A stretch of 64,000 nt of DNA from Streptococcaceae bacterium AF54-32pH5A (GTDB lineage: Bacteria; Bacillota; Bacilli; Lactobacillales; Streptococcaceae): assembly GCA_027682205.1 (NCBI GenBank), contig JAQDAD010000006.1, positions 1 to 64,000 on the forward strand. The letters run 5' to 3'. Position 1 is the stretch's first letter. Each line of letters opens with the position of its first letter. A program made the translations under genes and the position numbers. The notes under the pieces are model-generated. The model made no database searches, was not told the DNA's origin, and worked only from the letters and a program-made list of their open reading frames with translations. This document shows positions 16,275-26,792 of the stretch, piece after piece.

Positions 16275-18923
16275 TTATTTAACCAACTTCTTCATCTCAT
16301 CGATACGTGCTACGGTCGCGTCGTACTTAGCTTGGTAGTCGGCTTGTTTGTCGCGTTCTTTTTGGACGACTTCTGGTTTGGCATTGGCTACGAAGCGTTC
16401 GTTAGAGAGTTTCTTACCGACCATATCCAGTTCTTTTTGCCATTTAGCCAGTTCTTTGTCGAGACGAGCCAGTTCCTCTTCGACATTGAGGAGGTCTGCC
16501 AGTGGCAAGTAGATTTCTGCTCCTGTGATGACGCTTGACATAGCGAGTTCAGGTGCAGGGATGTTTGAGGCGATTTCCAAGTGCTCAGGATTGGTGAAAC
16601 GCTTGATGTAGTTGACATTGCTGTTAAAGAAGGTTTCCAAGTCACTATCGCTAGTCTTAACAAGGATGGTGATTGGCTTGCTTGGTGCTACGTTTACTTC
16701 GGCACGCGCATTACGAACGGCACGAATCAAGTCCTTGAGACTTTCGACACCAGTATGAGCTGCAAGGTCTTCAAAGGCTGAGTTGACAGTTGGATATGCT
16801 GCTGTAACGATAGAGCCTTCTGAGATTTGTCCAAAGATTTCCTCTGTCACGAATGGCATGATTGGGTGAAGGAGACGAAGGATCTTGTCCAAAGTGTAAA
16901 GGAGAACAGAACGTGTGATGACTTTCTCTTCTTCGTTGTCGCTATAAAGAACTTCCTTGGTCAATTCAACGTACCAGTCCGCAAACTCATCCCAGATAAA
17001 GTTGTAGAGGATGTGGCCAGCTACACCAAACTCAAACTTGTCAAAGTTTTCAGTGACCTTGCCGATAGTTTCATTAAGGTTATGGAGAATCCAGCGATCT
17101 GTGACATTTCCAGCTTCCTTGTTGACAACTTTTTCGACATTGGCAGTTGCCTGCTCAAGAGTCAAGCCTTCATTGTTCATGAGGATGTAACGAGAGATGT
17201 TCCAGATCTTGTTAATGAAGTTCCATGAAGCATCCATTTTCTCGTAGGAGAAGCGCACGTCTTGTCCTGGTGCAGAACCATTTGAGAGGAACCAACGAAG
17301 GGCATCGGCACCGTATTTCTCAATGACGTCCATCGGGTCAATCCCGTTACCGAGAGATTTAGACATCTTACGTCCTTGCTCGTCACGAATGAGACCGTGG
17401 ATAAGAACGTTTTGGAATGGCTGACGGCCAGTGAATTCCAAGGATTGGAAAATCATACGAGACACCCAGAAGAAGATAATATCGTAACCTGTTACGAGGG
17501 TTGAGGTTGGGAAGTAGCGTTTGAAGTCTTCTGAGTCAACATCAGGCCAGCCCATGGTTGAGAATGGCCAAAGGGCAGAACTGAACCAAGTATCCAAGAC
17601 ATCTTCGTCCTGAGTCCAACCGTCCCCTTCCGGAGCTTCTTCGCCAACGTACATTTCACCCTCGGCATTGTACCAGGCAGGGATTTGGTGACCCCACCAG
17701 AGCTGACGTGAGATTACCCAGTCGTGGACATTTTCCATCCATTGGAGGAAAGTATCGTTGAATCGAGGTGGGTAGAATTCAACTTTGTCCTCTGTGTCTT
17801 GGTTGGCAATGGCATTTTTCGCCAATTGATCCATCTTGACGAACCATTGCGTAGACAAGCGTGGCTCCACCACAACACCTGTACGTTCTGAGTGACCAAC
17901 ACTGTGGACACGTTTTTCGATTTTAACAAGGGCACCGATCTCTTCCAACTTAGCCACAACTGCCTTACGAGCTTCAAAACGGTCCATACCTGCAAATTCA
18001 AAGGCCAAGTCATTCATGGTTCCGTCGTCGTTCATGACGTTGACTTGTGGCAAGTTATGGCGTTGACCAACCAAGAAGTCGTTTGGATCATGGGCAGGTG
18101 TGATTTTCACGACACCTGTACCAAACTCAGGATCTGCGTGCTCGTCTCCAACGATTGGGATGAGTTTATTAGCGATTGGAAGGATGACATTTTTACCAAT
18201 CAAGTCCTTATAGCGTGGGTCCTCTGGATTAATCGCAACGGCTACGTCCCCAAACATGGTCTCAGGACGAGTGGTCGCTACTTCAAGGGCGCGTGAACCG
18301 TCTTCCAGCATGTAATTCATGTGGTAGAAGGCACCTTCAACGTCCTTATGAATCACCTCGATATCAGAAAGGGCTGTGCGAGCTGCTGGATCCCAGTTGA
18401 TGATAAACTCACCACGGTAGATCCAACCTTTCTTGTAAAGGTCCACGAATACCTTACGAACGGCTTTTGACAGACCTTCATCAAGAGTGAAACGCTCGCG
18501 AGAGTAGTCTACAGAGAGTCCCATCTTGCCCCATTGTTCCTTGATGGTCGTTGCATATTCGTCTTTCCATTCCCAGACTTTATCGAGGAATTTTTCACGA
18601 CCCAGGTCATAACGGGAAATGCCTTCACCACGCAAGCGCTCCTCAACCTTAGCCTGAGTGGCAATCCCCGCATGGTCCATCCCAGGAAGCCAAAGGGTAT
18701 CAAAACCTTGCGTGCGCTTCTGACGGATGATGATATCCTGCAAGGTTGTATCCCAAGCGTGACCAAGGTGAAGTTTCCCAGTTACGTTTGGTGGTGGAAT
18801 CACGATTGAATAGGGCTTAGCCTTTTGATCGCCTGAAGGCTTGAAAACATCGGCATCAAGCCATTTTTGATAACGACCAGCCTCAACCTCGGCTGGATTG
18901 TATTTAGGTGAAAGTTGTTTCAT
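16275..18923 (-). CDS. valS: Valyl-tRNA synthetase
   Basis: Class I synthetase charging tRNA-Val. The 882-residue protein has the HIGH-type signature [15 protein letters not shown] (residues 43-57), an editing domain with [14 protein letters not shown] and [15 protein letters not shown], the KMSKS loop in [14 protein letters not shown], an anticodon-binding domain (about 600-750) and a C-terminal coiled-coil arm ([18 protein letters not shown]) typical of ValRS. The start overlaps the preceding membrane-protein gene by four bases (ATGA), with AAGGAG upstream. The operon begins with a T-box leader whose candidate specifier is a valine codon, so it should be induced by uncharged tRNA-Val. Confidence 0.98.
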   Translation of the reverse strand: MKQLSPKYNPAEVEAGRYQKWLDADVFKPSGDQKAKPYSIVIPPPNVTGKLHLGHAWDTTLQDIIIRQKRTQGFDTLWLPGMDHAGIATQAKVEERLRGEGISRYDLGREKFLDKVWEWKDEYATTIKEQWGKMGLSVDYSRERFTLDEGLSKAVRKVFVDLYKKGWIYRGEFIINWDPAARTALSDIEVIHKDVEGAFYHMNYMLEDGSRALEVATTRPETMFGDVAVAINPEDPRYKDLIGKNVILPIANKLIPIVGDEHADPEFGTGVVKITPAHDPNDFLVGQRHNLPQVNVMNDDGTMNDLAFEFAGMDRFEARKAVVAKLEEIGALVKIEKRVHSVGHSERTGVVVEPRLSTQWFVKMDQLAKNAIANQDTEDKVEFYPPRFNDTFLQWMENVHDWVISRQLWWGHQIPAWYNAEGEMYVGEEAPEGDGWTQDEDVLDTWFSSALWPFSTMGWPDVDSEDFKRYFPTSTLVTGYDIIFFWVSRMIFQSLEFTGRQPFQNVLIHGLIRDEQGRKMSKSLGNGIDPMDVIEKYGADALRWFLSNGSAPGQDVRFSYEKMDASWNFINKIWNISRYILMNNEGLTLEQATANVEKVVNKEAGNVTDRWILHNLNETIGKVTENFDKFEFGVAGHILYNFIWDEFADWYVELTKEVLYSDNEEEKVITRSVLLYTLDKILRLLHPIMPFVTEEIFGQISEGSIVTAAYPTVNSAFEDLAAHTGVESLKDLIRAVRNARAEVNVAPSKPITILVKTSDSDLETFFNSNVNYIKRFTNPEHLEIASNIPAPELAMSSVITGAEIYLPLADLLNVEEELARLDKELAKWQKELDMVGKKLSNERFVANAKPEVVQKERDKQADYQAKYDATVARIDEMKKLVK

Positions 18924-19831
18924 TTTAGTTCTCCTTTTTTTGCTTTTACATATAATTGTATAGTACTGTTAAACTTGTCTAAACCTATTTTTTTACCTGT
19001 GTTTAATAAAAATTTGGCTACCCGTCCTTCTTCTTTTTTCTGATTCAATAGATAATAATAGCCAAAGAGTATACTGAATAATATTATCATTGATACTACA
19101 AGAAATAACATTGAATATACTCTTGTTGCCCCGTTGCTTAAATACTCTTCAAAAGAACATGGACTTTTCTTTTCAAAGAATGACGATATTATAAGTGAAA
19201 AGTAAAATAAAAATGTAAAAATATAAATAACAAATTTATTAATTGACCACTTATATTTTAACTCTTTTGGAATATTTTCTAATTTTTTTCCACCCCTTAA
19301 ATAGGTGAGAAAGTCCTCTGAATTAATAAAATTCCACAATGTTATGAAACCAGTGACTAGAGCCCACCATTTTATATCAAATGCTCCCAGTAATAATAAG
19401 ATTGGAAGAAAAACTATCATAAGAACCAGAAGAGTTCGTAATTTTATCCCAATCATTATTGCTAAGAGTGAAAAAATTAATGAGTATGCTAACAGAAGAA
19501 AGTAAATCTCCTTAATCTGTTTATCTAAGCTTATATTAAAAGATGAAAGTAATATTTGTATCCAAGCGAGTATTACAATCCATAAGAATGTAGAGACAAT
19601 ACTCCTTATAGCTAATGCAGGTTTATTTTTATCATTTTTTCTATCTAGCTTATAATAATTTGATAAAGCAAAGTATGAAATAGATAATATTACTATAATC
19701 AATAGCAATAGATATCTTATAATAAAATAACTAGAATCCTGAATTAAGTAAGCTATAAACAATATCCCAGCAAATGATAATATATGCCATCCAAAAATAT
19801 TCTTAAATAACTCTTTAAAAAATTTTTTCAA
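18920..19831 (-). CDS. Unknown polytopic membrane protein in the valS operon
   Basis: A 303-residue integral membrane protein with roughly eight or nine hydrophobic helices (for example [71 protein letters not shown]) and a short basic C-terminal tail. I recognise no family. The start is TTG at 19831 with GGGAGG seven bases before it. The TTG overlaps the acetyltransferase stop (TTGA), and the gene's own stop overlaps the valS ATG (ATGA). It is clearly AT-richer than both neighbours, which suggests later acquisition, yet it is joined into the operon without a gap and must follow valine T-box control. Confidence 0.75.
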   Translation of the reverse strand: MKKFFKELFKNIFGWHILSFAGILFIAYLIQDSSYFIIRYLLLLIIVILSISYFALSNYYKLDRKNDKNKPALAIRSIVSTFLWIVILAWIQILLSSFNISLDKQIKEIYFLLLAYSLIFSLLAIMIGIKLRTLLVLMIVFLPILLLLGAFDIKWWALVTGFITLWNFINSEDFLTYLRGGKKLENIPKELKYKWSINKFVIYIFTFLFYFSLIISSFFEKKSPCSFEEYLSNGATRVYSMLFLVVSMIILFSILFGYYYLLNQKKEEGRVAKFLLNTGKKIGLDKFNSTIQLYVKAKKGELK

Positions 19832-20391
19832 TTCTTAACCTCCCACTCACTCTTCAGCAATCCATATATGAGACTATCACAGCGATTGCCTTGAACATCC
19901 TTTCTGTCTCGGATACGAGCTTCAAGGGTGAAGTCAAGTTTCTTTGCAACTCGTTGACTTTGGAGATTGTAGTCAAAACAAGTCAGTTCAATCTTGTGAA
20001 GCCCCAAATTCTTAAAACCTAGCTCAATCAAGGGACGCGCTGCTTCAGGAACATAACCTCGTCCCCAATAGTCTGGGTGCAAGGTGTAGCCGAGTTCAAG
20101 CACATCATCTTCGTGGCGATGATTGAAGTCAACAGAACCAATGACCTTATCGGTTCCTTTAACGACAATCCCGTAGCCCGCTGGGAGATTTTCCTTTTGA
20201 TTGCGCTCTGGAAGGATGTGCTCCAGATAATAAATCTCATCTTCCAAGGTCTTGACGGGGTGAAATGCTGCTGGGTAGGCGACTTCTGGCAGACTAGCGT
20301 AGGCATGGATATCCTCGGCATCAGCTACTGTACGGACTCGTAAGACAAGTCGCTCCGTTTCGATTTGTTCTGGCAATTCAGTTCTTGTCAT
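19828..20391 (-). CDS. GNAT N-acetyltransferase (RimJ/RimL-like)
   Basis: A 187-residue Acetyltransf_3 protein: ETERLVLRVRTVADAEDIHAY at the start, ELGYTLHPDYWGRGYVPEAA with the acetyl-CoA P-loop (Q/R-x-x-G-x-G/A type, here RGYVPEA), and NLQSQRVAKKLDFTLEARIRD at the end. Relatives acetylate the N-terminus of ribosomal proteins or small amines; the substrate is unknown. The start at 20391 (MTRTEL) is chosen because AGGAAGAAGG lies just before it. In-frame ATG 20430 falls inside the T-box terminator stem. It is the first gene after the T-box leader. Confidence 0.85.
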   Translation of the reverse strand: MTRTELPEQIETERLVLRVRTVADAEDIHAYASLPEVAYPAAFHPVKTLEDEIYYLEHILPERNQKENLPAGYGIVVKGTDKVIGSVDFNHRHEDDVLELGYTLHPDYWGRGYVPEAARPLIELGFKNLGLHKIELTCFDYNLQSQRVAKKLDFTLEARIRDRKDVQGNRCDSLIYGLLKSEWEVKN

Positions 20392-20411
20392 CCTTCTTCC
20401 TCGCTTCCCAT

Positions 20412-20599
20412 AAAAAAATGCCCCTGCCATCTACATGACAGGGACGAATGTGTTTATCCGCGGTACCACCCAATTTCGGGCCAAGCCCGCATCTTTGTTT
20501 ATTTCAATTTTTCATCCATCAGCAACCAGTTTTGACACATTTGTGGACTTCTCAGCACCGCCACTTTCTGTAAAATGTGGGATTCAAAACACCTCTGAT
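20412..20599 (-). promoter_or_regulatory. T-box leader (probable tRNA-Val sensor) of the GNAT-membrane protein-valS operon
   Basis: On the minus strand the conserved T-box GGGTGGTACCGCG lies at 20459-20471 and a strong terminator (9-bp stem 20422-20430/20435-20443, then seven Ts) follows. Upstream is a long Stem I closed by CCATCAG/CTGATGG, with TTTTGA/TCAAAA and CACATTT/AAATGTG helices above it. The 3' side of the first internal loop contains GTT (20524-20526), a valine codon, as candidate specifier. Uncharged tRNA-Val would favour the antiterminator. The specifier assignment was made by eye. Confidence 0.9.
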
Positions 20600-20605
20600 G
20601 GCTTT

Positions 20606-20634
20606 ATTGTAGCAAGTTTTTCTTGGAAATGCAA
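20606..20634 (-). promoter_or_regulatory. Promoter of the T-box operon
   Basis: Minus strand: TTGCAT (20629-20634), 17-bp spacer, TACAAT (20606-20611), with the transcription start expected just before Stem I of the T-box. Confidence 0.8.
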
Positions 20635-20647
20635 GGGACAAGAAAGA

Positions 20648-21043
20648 TTACTTGAAACTGATTCCGTGTTCTTTTAATTTCTTGATTGTGGCTGGGCCGA
20701 TTCCTTTCAAGGCAAGGAGTTCTTTTTCAGTCCAGTTTTTAAAATCAGCAGCAGACTTGATACCTTCATCATAGAAGGTCTTAGCGCGATCAAGAGGAAG
20801 TCCGCCCAATTTAGCTGCGAAATCTTCTACAGAACTAGTGACTTTTTGAGCCTGCTCTTTAGTCGCTTCTACTGCTTGTTCCACTTTTTTAGAGACAACT
20901 TTTCCTGCTTGGCTGGCAGATTTTTCCGCATGTTTCACGACTTTTTTGGTCTCTTCTACAACTTTGGTCACTGTAGTTGAAAATGCACCTGAACGACGAA
21001 GGCTATTTCGCAATTGTTTTTTACGTTGGAGTTTCTTTGACAT
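20648..21043 (-). CDS. Helix-hairpin-helix protein with Lys/Ala-rich coiled N-terminal region
   Basis: 131 residues. The N-terminus is very basic (MSKKLQRKKQLRNSLRRSG). A long amphipathic helix (VTKVVEETKKVVKHAEKSA... VEATKEQAQKVTSSVED) spans about residues 25-75. The C-terminus has a helix-hairpin-helix nucleic-acid-binding motif (ELLALKGIGPATIKKLKEHG, about 108-127). The family is seen upstream of valS in streptococci but has no assigned function. A DNA- or nucleoid-binding role is inferred from the basic tail and HhH. AAAGGA precedes the ATG. Confidence 0.75.
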   Translation of the reverse strand: MSKKLQRKKQLRNSLRRSGAFSTTVTKVVEETKKVVKHAEKSASQAGKVVSKKVEQAVEATKEQAQKVTSSVEDFAAKLGGLPLDRAKTFYDEGIKSAADFKNWTEKELLALKGIGPATIKKLKEHGISFK

Positions 21044-21057
21044 GATAAAATCCTTTC

Positions 21058-21087
21058 AATAAAAAATCCCTACTCTGACAAGGATTT
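21058..21087 (-). terminator. Weak terminator after the DUF1912 gene
   Basis: A six-base stem AAATCC/GGATTT with a large loop is followed by a T run on the minus strand. It lies between the DUF1912 gene and the HhH gene. Confidence 0.45.
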
Positions 21088-21140
21088 AATAAAAATATTC
21101 TATCAAGATTTTGAGAAAAAATCAAGAAAGTATCACTATT

Positions 21141-21395
21141 TTAGTAGTTTCTCTCACTAAACAAACCTTCTGGTAAATCATGGAATCCCTTTCCTGCCTT
21201 GAAGTTTTCAAACTTACCTAGCAAAAATTGATAGGCATCCAAGCGACTTTCGTAGCGAATCATGGCATCTTTGGCACGCTCGTCTTGGTCTTCTTCGTAG
21301 ACTTTTTGACTTTCCTTGTGCGCCATGTCGTTGATCATGATCTGGGTATTAACCCAGGCCTCAAATTCCTTCATAAATTCTTGTTCGTAACTCAT
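21141..21395 (-). CDS. DUF1912 family small protein
   Basis: An 84-residue hydrophilic helical protein (EQEFMKEFEAWVNTQIMIND, RAKDAMIRYESRLDAYQFLLGKF) of a family restricted to streptococci and relatives; function unknown. AAGGAG lies five bases before the ATG. It follows the DUF438 gene by 9 nt and is likely co-transcribed as DUF1858-DUF438-DUF1912. Confidence 0.8.
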   Translation of the reverse strand: MSYEQEFMKEFEAWVNTQIMINDMAHKESQKVYEEDQDERAKDAMIRYESRLDAYQFLLGKFENFKAGKGFHDLPEGLFSERNY

Positions 21396-21404
21396 TAGTA
21401 CTCC

Positions 21405-22739
21405 TTATTCTAATCCACGGAAGTAGTCCGTATCAATCTCTCGGTAGGGCTGGATATCCTGAACGTACTCTAGCACGCCTTGGAATTCTCCGTTCTCATC
21501 GTATACCGCAGCATAGGTGATGTGGACAAACTTGCCTCGCGACTCAGACTTGAACCACATTTCATACTTATCCTTGACCCCTTCACGAAGACCTTGCATG
21601 ATAGCTTTGACTTTCTCCAAATATTTTGGAGGATGGCATAACTCGACATTGCGCCCAACTTGGGACGGTGTCCGTTTGAAAATCATCTCATCGGCTGGCG
21701 TATTGTCATTGTAATATTGGAAAATATCGTCTTTATTGACAAAGGTGATCTCCATAGGGAGGTGATTGAGGATGAGGTTGGCCTGCTCGACAGAGAGATA
21801 GCCATTCCCAAAAGCCTGTTGACTATGGCGGTCCAGCACTGCTTCCTTTTCCTTAGGGGTAAAGGTAATGGTGAACTGGCCTTCTGGCGTATCGATAACT
21901 TGCTGAACTTGGCCTTCAGCCGTATCTAGTTGCACGGACTCCACTTCACTCTTTTCCTCAACAAAACTCTGGCGCTCAGGCACCCATTTCTCAGACGGAC
22001 GGATGATGGCATAGCCGTAGGCATCGCTCTCCTCCGCAATCTGAATCCAGTCATCCTGAGTGAAGGACTCAAGAAGAATCATGAGAAGGATGGACTCTTC
22101 CTTGAAAATCATACTTTCAAACTCTGTCGCAAAAGCTTCAAAATCTTCTTTTACACTGCTAATCGACACTTCTGGCAGTGACTTGGCTGTCGCTAGAGCT
22201 GTTTGAAAGAGTTCTCTGATCTGGTCATCCACTCCCCACATAACTTTGGGAGGTGAATCGTGTCCATAGCGCTCCATGATAGGAAAGAAGAGCTCTTCCT
22301 TACGCTGGTAGTGAATGTCAAATTGCCCCAACAGCCCCAGTTGACGGACCAAGCCTTTTCGCATCTCCGCAAGCATTTCCTCATCTTCCATCGACTCATA
22401 GGTATCTAACAATCTCCGAATGCGAATCAAGGCAGCACGGAGAGCCAGATTTTCATCCTTAAAGACGCGAACTGGGTGGCCCGGATGCTCGGTATCCTCT
22501 ACTTCGACACCCTTAACAGCGTTTTTAAAAAGATTAGCATGGACATCACAGAGCTCCATGACATCTTCAAAGGTGACACCTGAGTCTGAGTTCATCAGCT
22601 CGTGTTCCATGAGGGAAATCTCGATGGCGGATACACCTGTAAAGGTCGCATCAAAACGCTCCTGAACTGACTCAGGAGAGGCGCCATTGTGCAATTCTAA
22701 CAAAATATCCCGAAGGATATGAATCCGTTCATCTGCCAT
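21405..22739 (-). CDS. DUF438/hemerythrin/PAS-domain protein
   Basis: A 444-residue cytosolic protein with three parts: DUF438 (about 1-80; ILRDILLELHNGASPESVQERF), a hemerythrin-like HHE region (about 90-230; HPGHPVRVFKDENLALRAAL, QFDIHYQRKEELFFPIMERYGHD with histidines and glutamates for a di-iron site), and a C-terminal PAS-like domain (about 315-435; LPMEITFVNKDDIFQYYND, RNVELCHPPK, LEYVQDIQPYREID). Such proteins are proposed oxygen, NO or redox sensors; no output domain is present. The start overlaps the DUF1858 stop (TAATG), so translation is coupled. Confidence 0.85.
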   Translation of the reverse strand: MADERIHILRDILLELHNGASPESVQERFDATFTGVSAIEISLMEHELMNSDSGVTFEDVMELCDVHANLFKNAVKGVEVEDTEHPGHPVRVFKDENLALRAALIRIRRLLDTYESMEDEEMLAEMRKGLVRQLGLLGQFDIHYQRKEELFFPIMERYGHDSPPKVMWGVDDQIRELFQTALATAKSLPEVSISSVKEDFEAFATEFESMIFKEESILLMILLESFTQDDWIQIAEESDAYGYAIIRPSEKWVPERQSFVEEKSEVESVQLDTAEGQVQQVIDTPEGQFTITFTPKEKEAVLDRHSQQAFGNGYLSVEQANLILNHLPMEITFVNKDDIFQYYNDNTPADEMIFKRTPSQVGRNVELCHPPKYLEKVKAIMQGLREGVKDKYEMWFKSESRGKFVHITYAAVYDENGEFQGVLEYVQDIQPYREIDTDYFRGLE

Positions 22740-22972
22740 TAGTCTAATCCAATCACTTCGTAGCCATTCGCTTCCAGTGTGCGGACAATCTTGTCCATAG
22801 GAGTTCCTTCAAGCTTAGAACCCTGTTTGAGCGATACCTTGCGACCGACGGTATTGCGCATCAAGGGATTGGCTAGTGGTTTAAAACCTAACTCCACTAG
22901 GATTTCCAAGACTTCTGGATGCTTGTCCACCACTTCTGCAACGGGAATTGACACATCGATGATATTGTCCAT
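22739..22972 (-). CDS. DUF1858 domain protein
   Basis: A 77-residue protein with the DUF1858 fold (VSIPVAEVVDKHPEVLEILVELGFKPLANPLM). The domain often precedes DUF438 or ScdA-like iron-sulphur repair proteins, which suggests a redox or iron-cluster role with its partner; this is inference. The ATG at 22972 is chosen since GGAGG lies five bases before it; an ATG four codons upstream would contain that site. The stop overlaps the DUF438 start by one base. Confidence 0.8.
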   Translation of the reverse strand: MDNIIDVSIPVAEVVDKHPEVLEILVELGFKPLANPLMRNTVGRKVSLKQGSKLEGTPMDKIVRTLEANGYEVIGLD

Positions 22973-22994
22973 GACGACCTCCATTGTATGTTCT

Positions 22995-23101
22995 AATACT
23001 CTTCAAAAATCAAATTCAAACCACGTCAGCGTTGCCTTACCGTACTCAAGTACAGCCTGCGGCTAGCTTCCTAGTTTGCTCTTTGATTTTCATTGAGTAT
23101 A
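22995..23101 (+). repeat. BOX element lacking boxB (boxA-boxC)
   Basis: Begins AATACTCTTCAAAAATCAAA, continues TTCAAACCACGTCAGCG (boxA) and goes directly into GTACAGCCTGCGGCTAGC... CATTGAGTATA (boxC). The central boxB module found in the copy at 5955-6109 is absent. It sits upstream of the DUF1858-DUF438-DUF1912 genes, in the opposite orientation to them. Confidence 0.9.
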
Positions 23102-23149
23102 AAATGATTTTACTGCTTATATTATACCATAAGGAGGACTGGCACACAC

Positions 23150-23174
23150 TAAAAAAGAGGGTCATCCCCTCTTT
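23150..23174 (-). terminator. Terminator of rbfA
   Basis: Eight-base stem AAAGAGGG (23154-23161)/CCCTCTTT (23167-23174). On the minus strand it is followed by T residues and begins two bases after the rbfA stop. Confidence 0.88.
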
Positions 23175-23175
23175 C

Positions 23176-23526
23176 TTAGTTCTTATCCAGATTGCGTAGC
23201 ATTTCGTCAATCTTGTTTCCATATTCGATGGATTCGTCTTTGACGAAGGTTAAATCTGGGATTTTGTACAATTTCAAATTGCGACCAAGTTCACGTTTGA
23301 TGGTACCAGTTGCTTTCTCAAGCCCGATTTGAGCTTTTTGGTTATCCGAAGCAAGGTTACTCAAAATGGTGTAGTAAACCTTGGCAACAGACAAGTCACC
23401 TAGCATCTGAACATCTGTGATGGTCACACCTTGGACACGGGGATCACGGACTTTCTTTTGCAAAATCTCATTGACTTCACGCTTGATTTCCATGCCCACA
23501 CGATCCGTACGGAAATGATTTGCCAT
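23176..23526 (-). CDS. rbfA: Ribosome-binding factor A
   Basis: RbfA binds the 30S subunit during 16S rRNA 5'-end maturation and cold adaptation. The 116-residue protein has the KH-like fold: [28 protein letters not shown] at the N-terminus and the [16 protein letters not shown] strand. The start at 23526 (MANHF) gives the family length and has AAAGGA upstream; nine further upstream codons are open but lack support. It follows the infB operon after a 166-nt gap that contains a terminator-like hairpin. Confidence 0.95.
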   Translation of the reverse strand: MANHFRTDRVGMEIKREVNEILQKKVRDPRVQGVTITDVQMLGDLSVAKVYYTILSNLASDNQKAQIGLEKATGTIKRELGRNLKLYKIPDLTFVKDESIEYGNKIDEMLRNLDKN

Positions 23527-23550
23527 GATATTCCTTTCTCTACTTTGAAC

Positions 23551-23576
23551 CAAAAGCTAGGCCAGCAGACCTAGCT
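23551..23576 (-). terminator. Probable terminator of the infB operon
   Basis: Seven-base stem AGCTAGG (23555-23561)/CCTAGCT (23570-23576) with an eight-base loop, followed by TTTT on the minus strand. About 115 nt separate it from the infB stop; I see no other clear feature in that gap. Confidence 0.6.
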
Positions 23577-23692
23577 ATTTTCTAATAGATAGAGGAACTA
23601 GAGCCATTTGAATCTAGGAAACAAGCCTTTGATAGAACTAAAGTTCATCAAGGCGCTGTTGACAACGAGTCAAATGAGCTATCGTTTCTCTA

Positions 23693-26476
23693 TTATCTCT
23701 TGATTTCTTCCATGATATATGCCTCAATCACATCATCCATCTTGATGTCATTGTAGCCATCAATCATCAATCCACCTTCACGACCGTTTGTAACTTCTTT
23801 CACATCGTCTTTGTAGTGTTTCAAGCTTGCGAGTTCGCCGTCATAGATAACGACACCGTCACGGATGACACGGACTTTAGAATCACGGGTAACCTTACCA
23901 CTCATAACCATAAATCCACCGATGGTTCCCACTTTAGATACCTTGAAGGTTTCACGGATAACTGCTTCACCGATAACTTTTTCTTCAAATTCTGGATCAA
24001 GCATCCCTTTCATGGCTTCTTCCATCTCTTCGATAACCTTGTAGATAATGCTGTGGAGACGGATTTCCACATCGTCTGCTTCTGCTTGCTGACGAGCTTG
24101 TGGTGTAGGGCGTACGTTGAAACCTACGATGAAGGCATTTGAAGCTTCGGCAAGTGTCACGTCAGATTCATTGATGGCACCGACAGCTGAGTGAACGATA
24201 GTAACTTTTACACCTTCTACATCGATCTTTTGAAGTGAGGCAGAAAGGGCTTCAACCGAACCTTGTACATCGGCTTTGATGATGACGTTAACAGACTTAA
24301 GTTCACCAGCTTTAAGCGTATCAAAGAGGTTTTCAAGACTGACACGTTGGGTAGCTTGACGTTGTTTCATAAGGGCACGTTTGGCACGTTCTTCACCTGC
24401 TGCACGCGCAGATTTTTCATCTTCGTAAACGGCAAAGTGGTCACCCGCCATTGGTGCTTCGTTCAAACCTGTGATAGAAACTGGTGTTGATGGACCTGCC
24501 ACCTTGACACGACGTCCAAGGTCATTAGTCATAGCACGGACACGACCAAAGGTATTTCCGACAACGATAGGATCTTGCACATTCAGAGTACCTTGTTGCA
24601 CAAGAAGGGTTGCGACCGCACCTTTCCCTTTATCCAAACGAGCTTCGATAACCGTACCGATCGCACGCACTGTTGGGTCTGCCTTGAGTTCTTGGATTTC
24701 AGCCACAAGAAGAACCGTTTCCAAGAGTTCATCGATATTTTGGTTGAACTTAGCTGAGATTTCGACAAACTCAGAATCTCCACCCCAAGCTGTTGACATG
24801 ACACCATGCTCTGCCAATTCACCGATAACGCGTTCTGGGTTGGCACCTGGTTTATCAATCTTGTTAATGGCTACGATGATTGGAACGTTGGCTGCTTTTG
24901 AGTGATTGATGGCTTCGATAGTCTGAGGCATAACACCGTCGTCTGCCGCTACGACCAAGATGGTGATATCGGTAACAGAAGCCCCACGAGCACGCATCGA
25001 TGTAAAGGCCGCGTGTCCTGGTGTATCAAGGAAGGTAATCTTCTTGCCATTTTCCACGATTTGGTAGGCCCCGATATGTTGCGTGATACCACCTGCTTCA
25101 CCTGTCGCAACACGAGAGTTACGAAGGGTATCTAGAAGGGTTGTTTTACCGTGGTCAACGTGTCCCATGATCGTCACAACTGGTGGGCGCTCAACCAATT
25201 CATCTTCATTGAGATAACCATCTTCGACGAAGAAGCGTTCGATGTCCGCATTGTCCACTTCAACCTTTTGTTTAGCTTCGATACCATAATCTACCAATAG
25301 GAGTTCAATGGTGTCACCATCCAAAGATTGGTTTTGTGTGGCCATCACACCCATCATAAAGAGTTTCTTAACGATTTCAGCTGGTTCACGTTTGATACGT
25401 TTTGCAATTTCCGCAACAGTCATACCATCTGTATACTCAAATTCTGTTGGCAATTCATGGAACTTACGTTCTGTAACAGGTTTTGGTGCCTGATTACGAT
25501 TATTCTGCTTGTTGCCTTTTTTATTTTTCTTGTTGTTATTCCAGTTACTATTTCTTTGATTTCTCACTTGATTCTGACTACTTCGATTCTTTTGTTGTTT
25601 TCTAGGACCATCTTCTTCGTGATCATAATCGTCACGTTCTTTGTCTGGTCGAGCTTGTTTTTTACGACGTGTATCCACTGGCGCTTCTTTCGCTACAGGA
25701 GCTACTGCTACGGCTGGCTGCGTTTGTTCAGCTAACTTAGCAGCTTCCTCAAAGATTTCTTCAGGCTCCTTGCGTTTATTAGCTTGAGCCAAAGCTTCTT
25801 TGGCAGCTTGCGATTGTTTGAAGCGCTCCTCGCTTGAGCGTGCGTACTCTGCATTTTGCTCTGCTTTTAGGGCTGCTGCACGGGCTTTAAAGTCAACACG
25901 TGGTCCAGCTGGTTTTGGCTGGAAGTCTTGTTGCTGACGGCGATCATTGCCACGATTTCCTTGACCTTGTGGTTTTTTCCCTTGGTCGTTAAATCGGCGA
26001 TTGTCGCGGTTCCCTTGACCAGGTTTGCCACCATTACGGCCGTCGTTTTTCGGACGGTTACCGTTTTGTTGTTGGTCACGGTTGTTGCCCTTGTTTTGTT
26101 TGCGTCGCTCTGCCTGCTCTTTGGCACGCGCCTCACGCTCCGCCTTAAAGTTTCGGCTCTGCGGTCTTGCAGCCACCACTTTTTCTTCCTTAGGAGCTGC
26201 AGGTGCAACTGGTTTGCTTTCTTCCTTAGCGGCAGCTGGTTTAGCTGATGCAGGCTTTTCAGCTTTCTTTTCTACACTTGCTTTTGGTGTCACAGGTTTT
26301 GCTTCTGCCTTCGGAGCAGCAGGTTTAAAGCTAGCTGCGATTTGCTCAGCAGCAGCAGCTTCCACGCTCGATGAGTGGCTTTTTACATCCAAGCCCAACT
26401 CTTTTGCACGCGCTACAACTTCTTTACTTTCTTTTCCAAGTTCTTTTGCGATTTCGTACAATCTTTTCTTAGACAA
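23693..26476 (-). CDS. infB: Translation initiation factor IF-2
   Basis: GTPase that delivers fMet-tRNA to the 30S subunit. 927 residues: an N-terminal IF2_N helix domain (1-50, [16 protein letters not shown]), a long charged low-complexity linker (50-330; Ala/Lys/Pro-rich, then Asn/Gln/Arg/Gly-rich), a second IF2_N segment ([19 protein letters not shown]), the G domain with [20 protein letters not shown] and [10 protein letters not shown], then domains II-IV. The start is TTG at 26476: AGGAGG lies seven bases before it, and the nearby ATG is out of frame. It is the last gene of the rimP-nusA-rnpM-ylxQ-infB operon. Confidence 0.98.
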   Translation of the reverse strand: MSKKRLYEIAKELGKESKEVVARAKELGLDVKSHSSSVEAAAAEQIAASFKPAAPKAEAKPVTPKASVEKKAEKPASAKPAAAKEESKPVAPAAPKEEKVVAARPQSRNFKAEREARAKEQAERRKQNKGNNRDQQQNGNRPKNDGRNGGKPGQGNRDNRRFNDQGKKPQGQGNRGNDRRQQQDFQPKPAGPRVDFKARAAALKAEQNAEYARSSEERFKQSQAAKEALAQANKRKEPEEIFEEAAKLAEQTQPAVAVAPVAKEAPVDTRRKKQARPDKERDDYDHEEDGPRKQQKNRSSQNQVRNQRNSNWNNNKKNKKGNKQNNRNQAPKPVTERKFHELPTEFEYTDGMTVAEIAKRIKREPAEIVKKLFMMGVMATQNQSLDGDTIELLLVDYGIEAKQKVEVDNADIERFFVEDGYLNEDELVERPPVVTIMGHVDHGKTTLLDTLRNSRVATGEAGGITQHIGAYQIVENGKKITFLDTPGHAAFTSMRARGASVTDITILVVAADDGVMPQTIEAINHSKAANVPIIVAINKIDKPGANPERVIGELAEHGVMSTAWGGDSEFVEISAKFNQNIDELLETVLLVAEIQELKADPTVRAIGTVIEARLDKGKGAVATLLVQQGTLNVQDPIVVGNTFGRVRAMTNDLGRRVKVAGPSTPVSITGLNEAPMAGDHFAVYEDEKSARAAGEERAKRALMKQRQATQRVSLENLFDTLKAGELKSVNVIIKADVQGSVEALSASLQKIDVEGVKVTIVHSAVGAINESDVTLAEASNAFIVGFNVRPTPQARQQAEADDVEIRLHSIIYKVIEEMEEAMKGMLDPEFEEKVIGEAVIRETFKVSKVGTIGGFMVMSGKVTRDSKVRVIRDGVVIYDGELASLKHYKDDVKEVTNGREGGLMIDGYNDIKMDDVIEAYIMEEIKR

Positions 26477-26492
26477 ATCATGTCCTCCTCTT

Positions 26493-26792
26493 CTATTCCA
26501 TAAGAGACCTCATTTTCTTTGTAAATCCAGCATCTGTCACAGCCAAAACCTTTCTAGATTTTCCGACTGCTATGCTTAATTCCAGTGTTGAAAACACGGT
26601 TATAACTTCTACTTGATAATAGTCACTTTTATCTTGAATCTTCTTGGTTAGATTGGGACCAGCATCATAAGCTAAAAAAACTAGCTTGGCTTTCTGGTCT
26701 TGGATAGCCTTGACCACCAATTCCTCACCCGATATGATCCTGCCTGCTCGTTGAGCAAGACCCAAGAGATTGCTTATTTTTTGCTTATTCAA
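26493..26792 (-). CDS. ylxQ: YlxQ, ribosomal protein L7Ae-family RNA-binding protein
   Basis: A 99-residue L7Ae/L30e-like protein ([41 protein letters not shown]), expected to bind kink-turn RNA. The start codon is TTG at 26792, lying inside the end of rnpM (8-nt overlap, CTTGAATAA), so it depends on rnpM translation. It is a standard member of the nusA-infB operon. Confidence 0.9.
   Translation of the reverse strand: MNKQKISNLLGLAQRAGRIISGEELVVKAIQDQKAKLVFLAYDAGPNLTKKIQDKSDYYQVEVITVFSTLELSIAVGKSRKVLAVTDAGFTKKMRSLME

Noticed and set aside
20392..20430. Upstream ATG (MAGAFFYG...) as the acetyltransferase start
   Set aside because: It lies inside the T-box terminator stem and lacks a ribosome binding site; the internal ATG with AGGAAGAAGG is better.
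23577..23692. Small gene or repeat element in the infB-rbfA gap
   Set aside because: No open frame with a ribosome binding site and no match to BOX modules; only the terminator-like hairpin could be supported.
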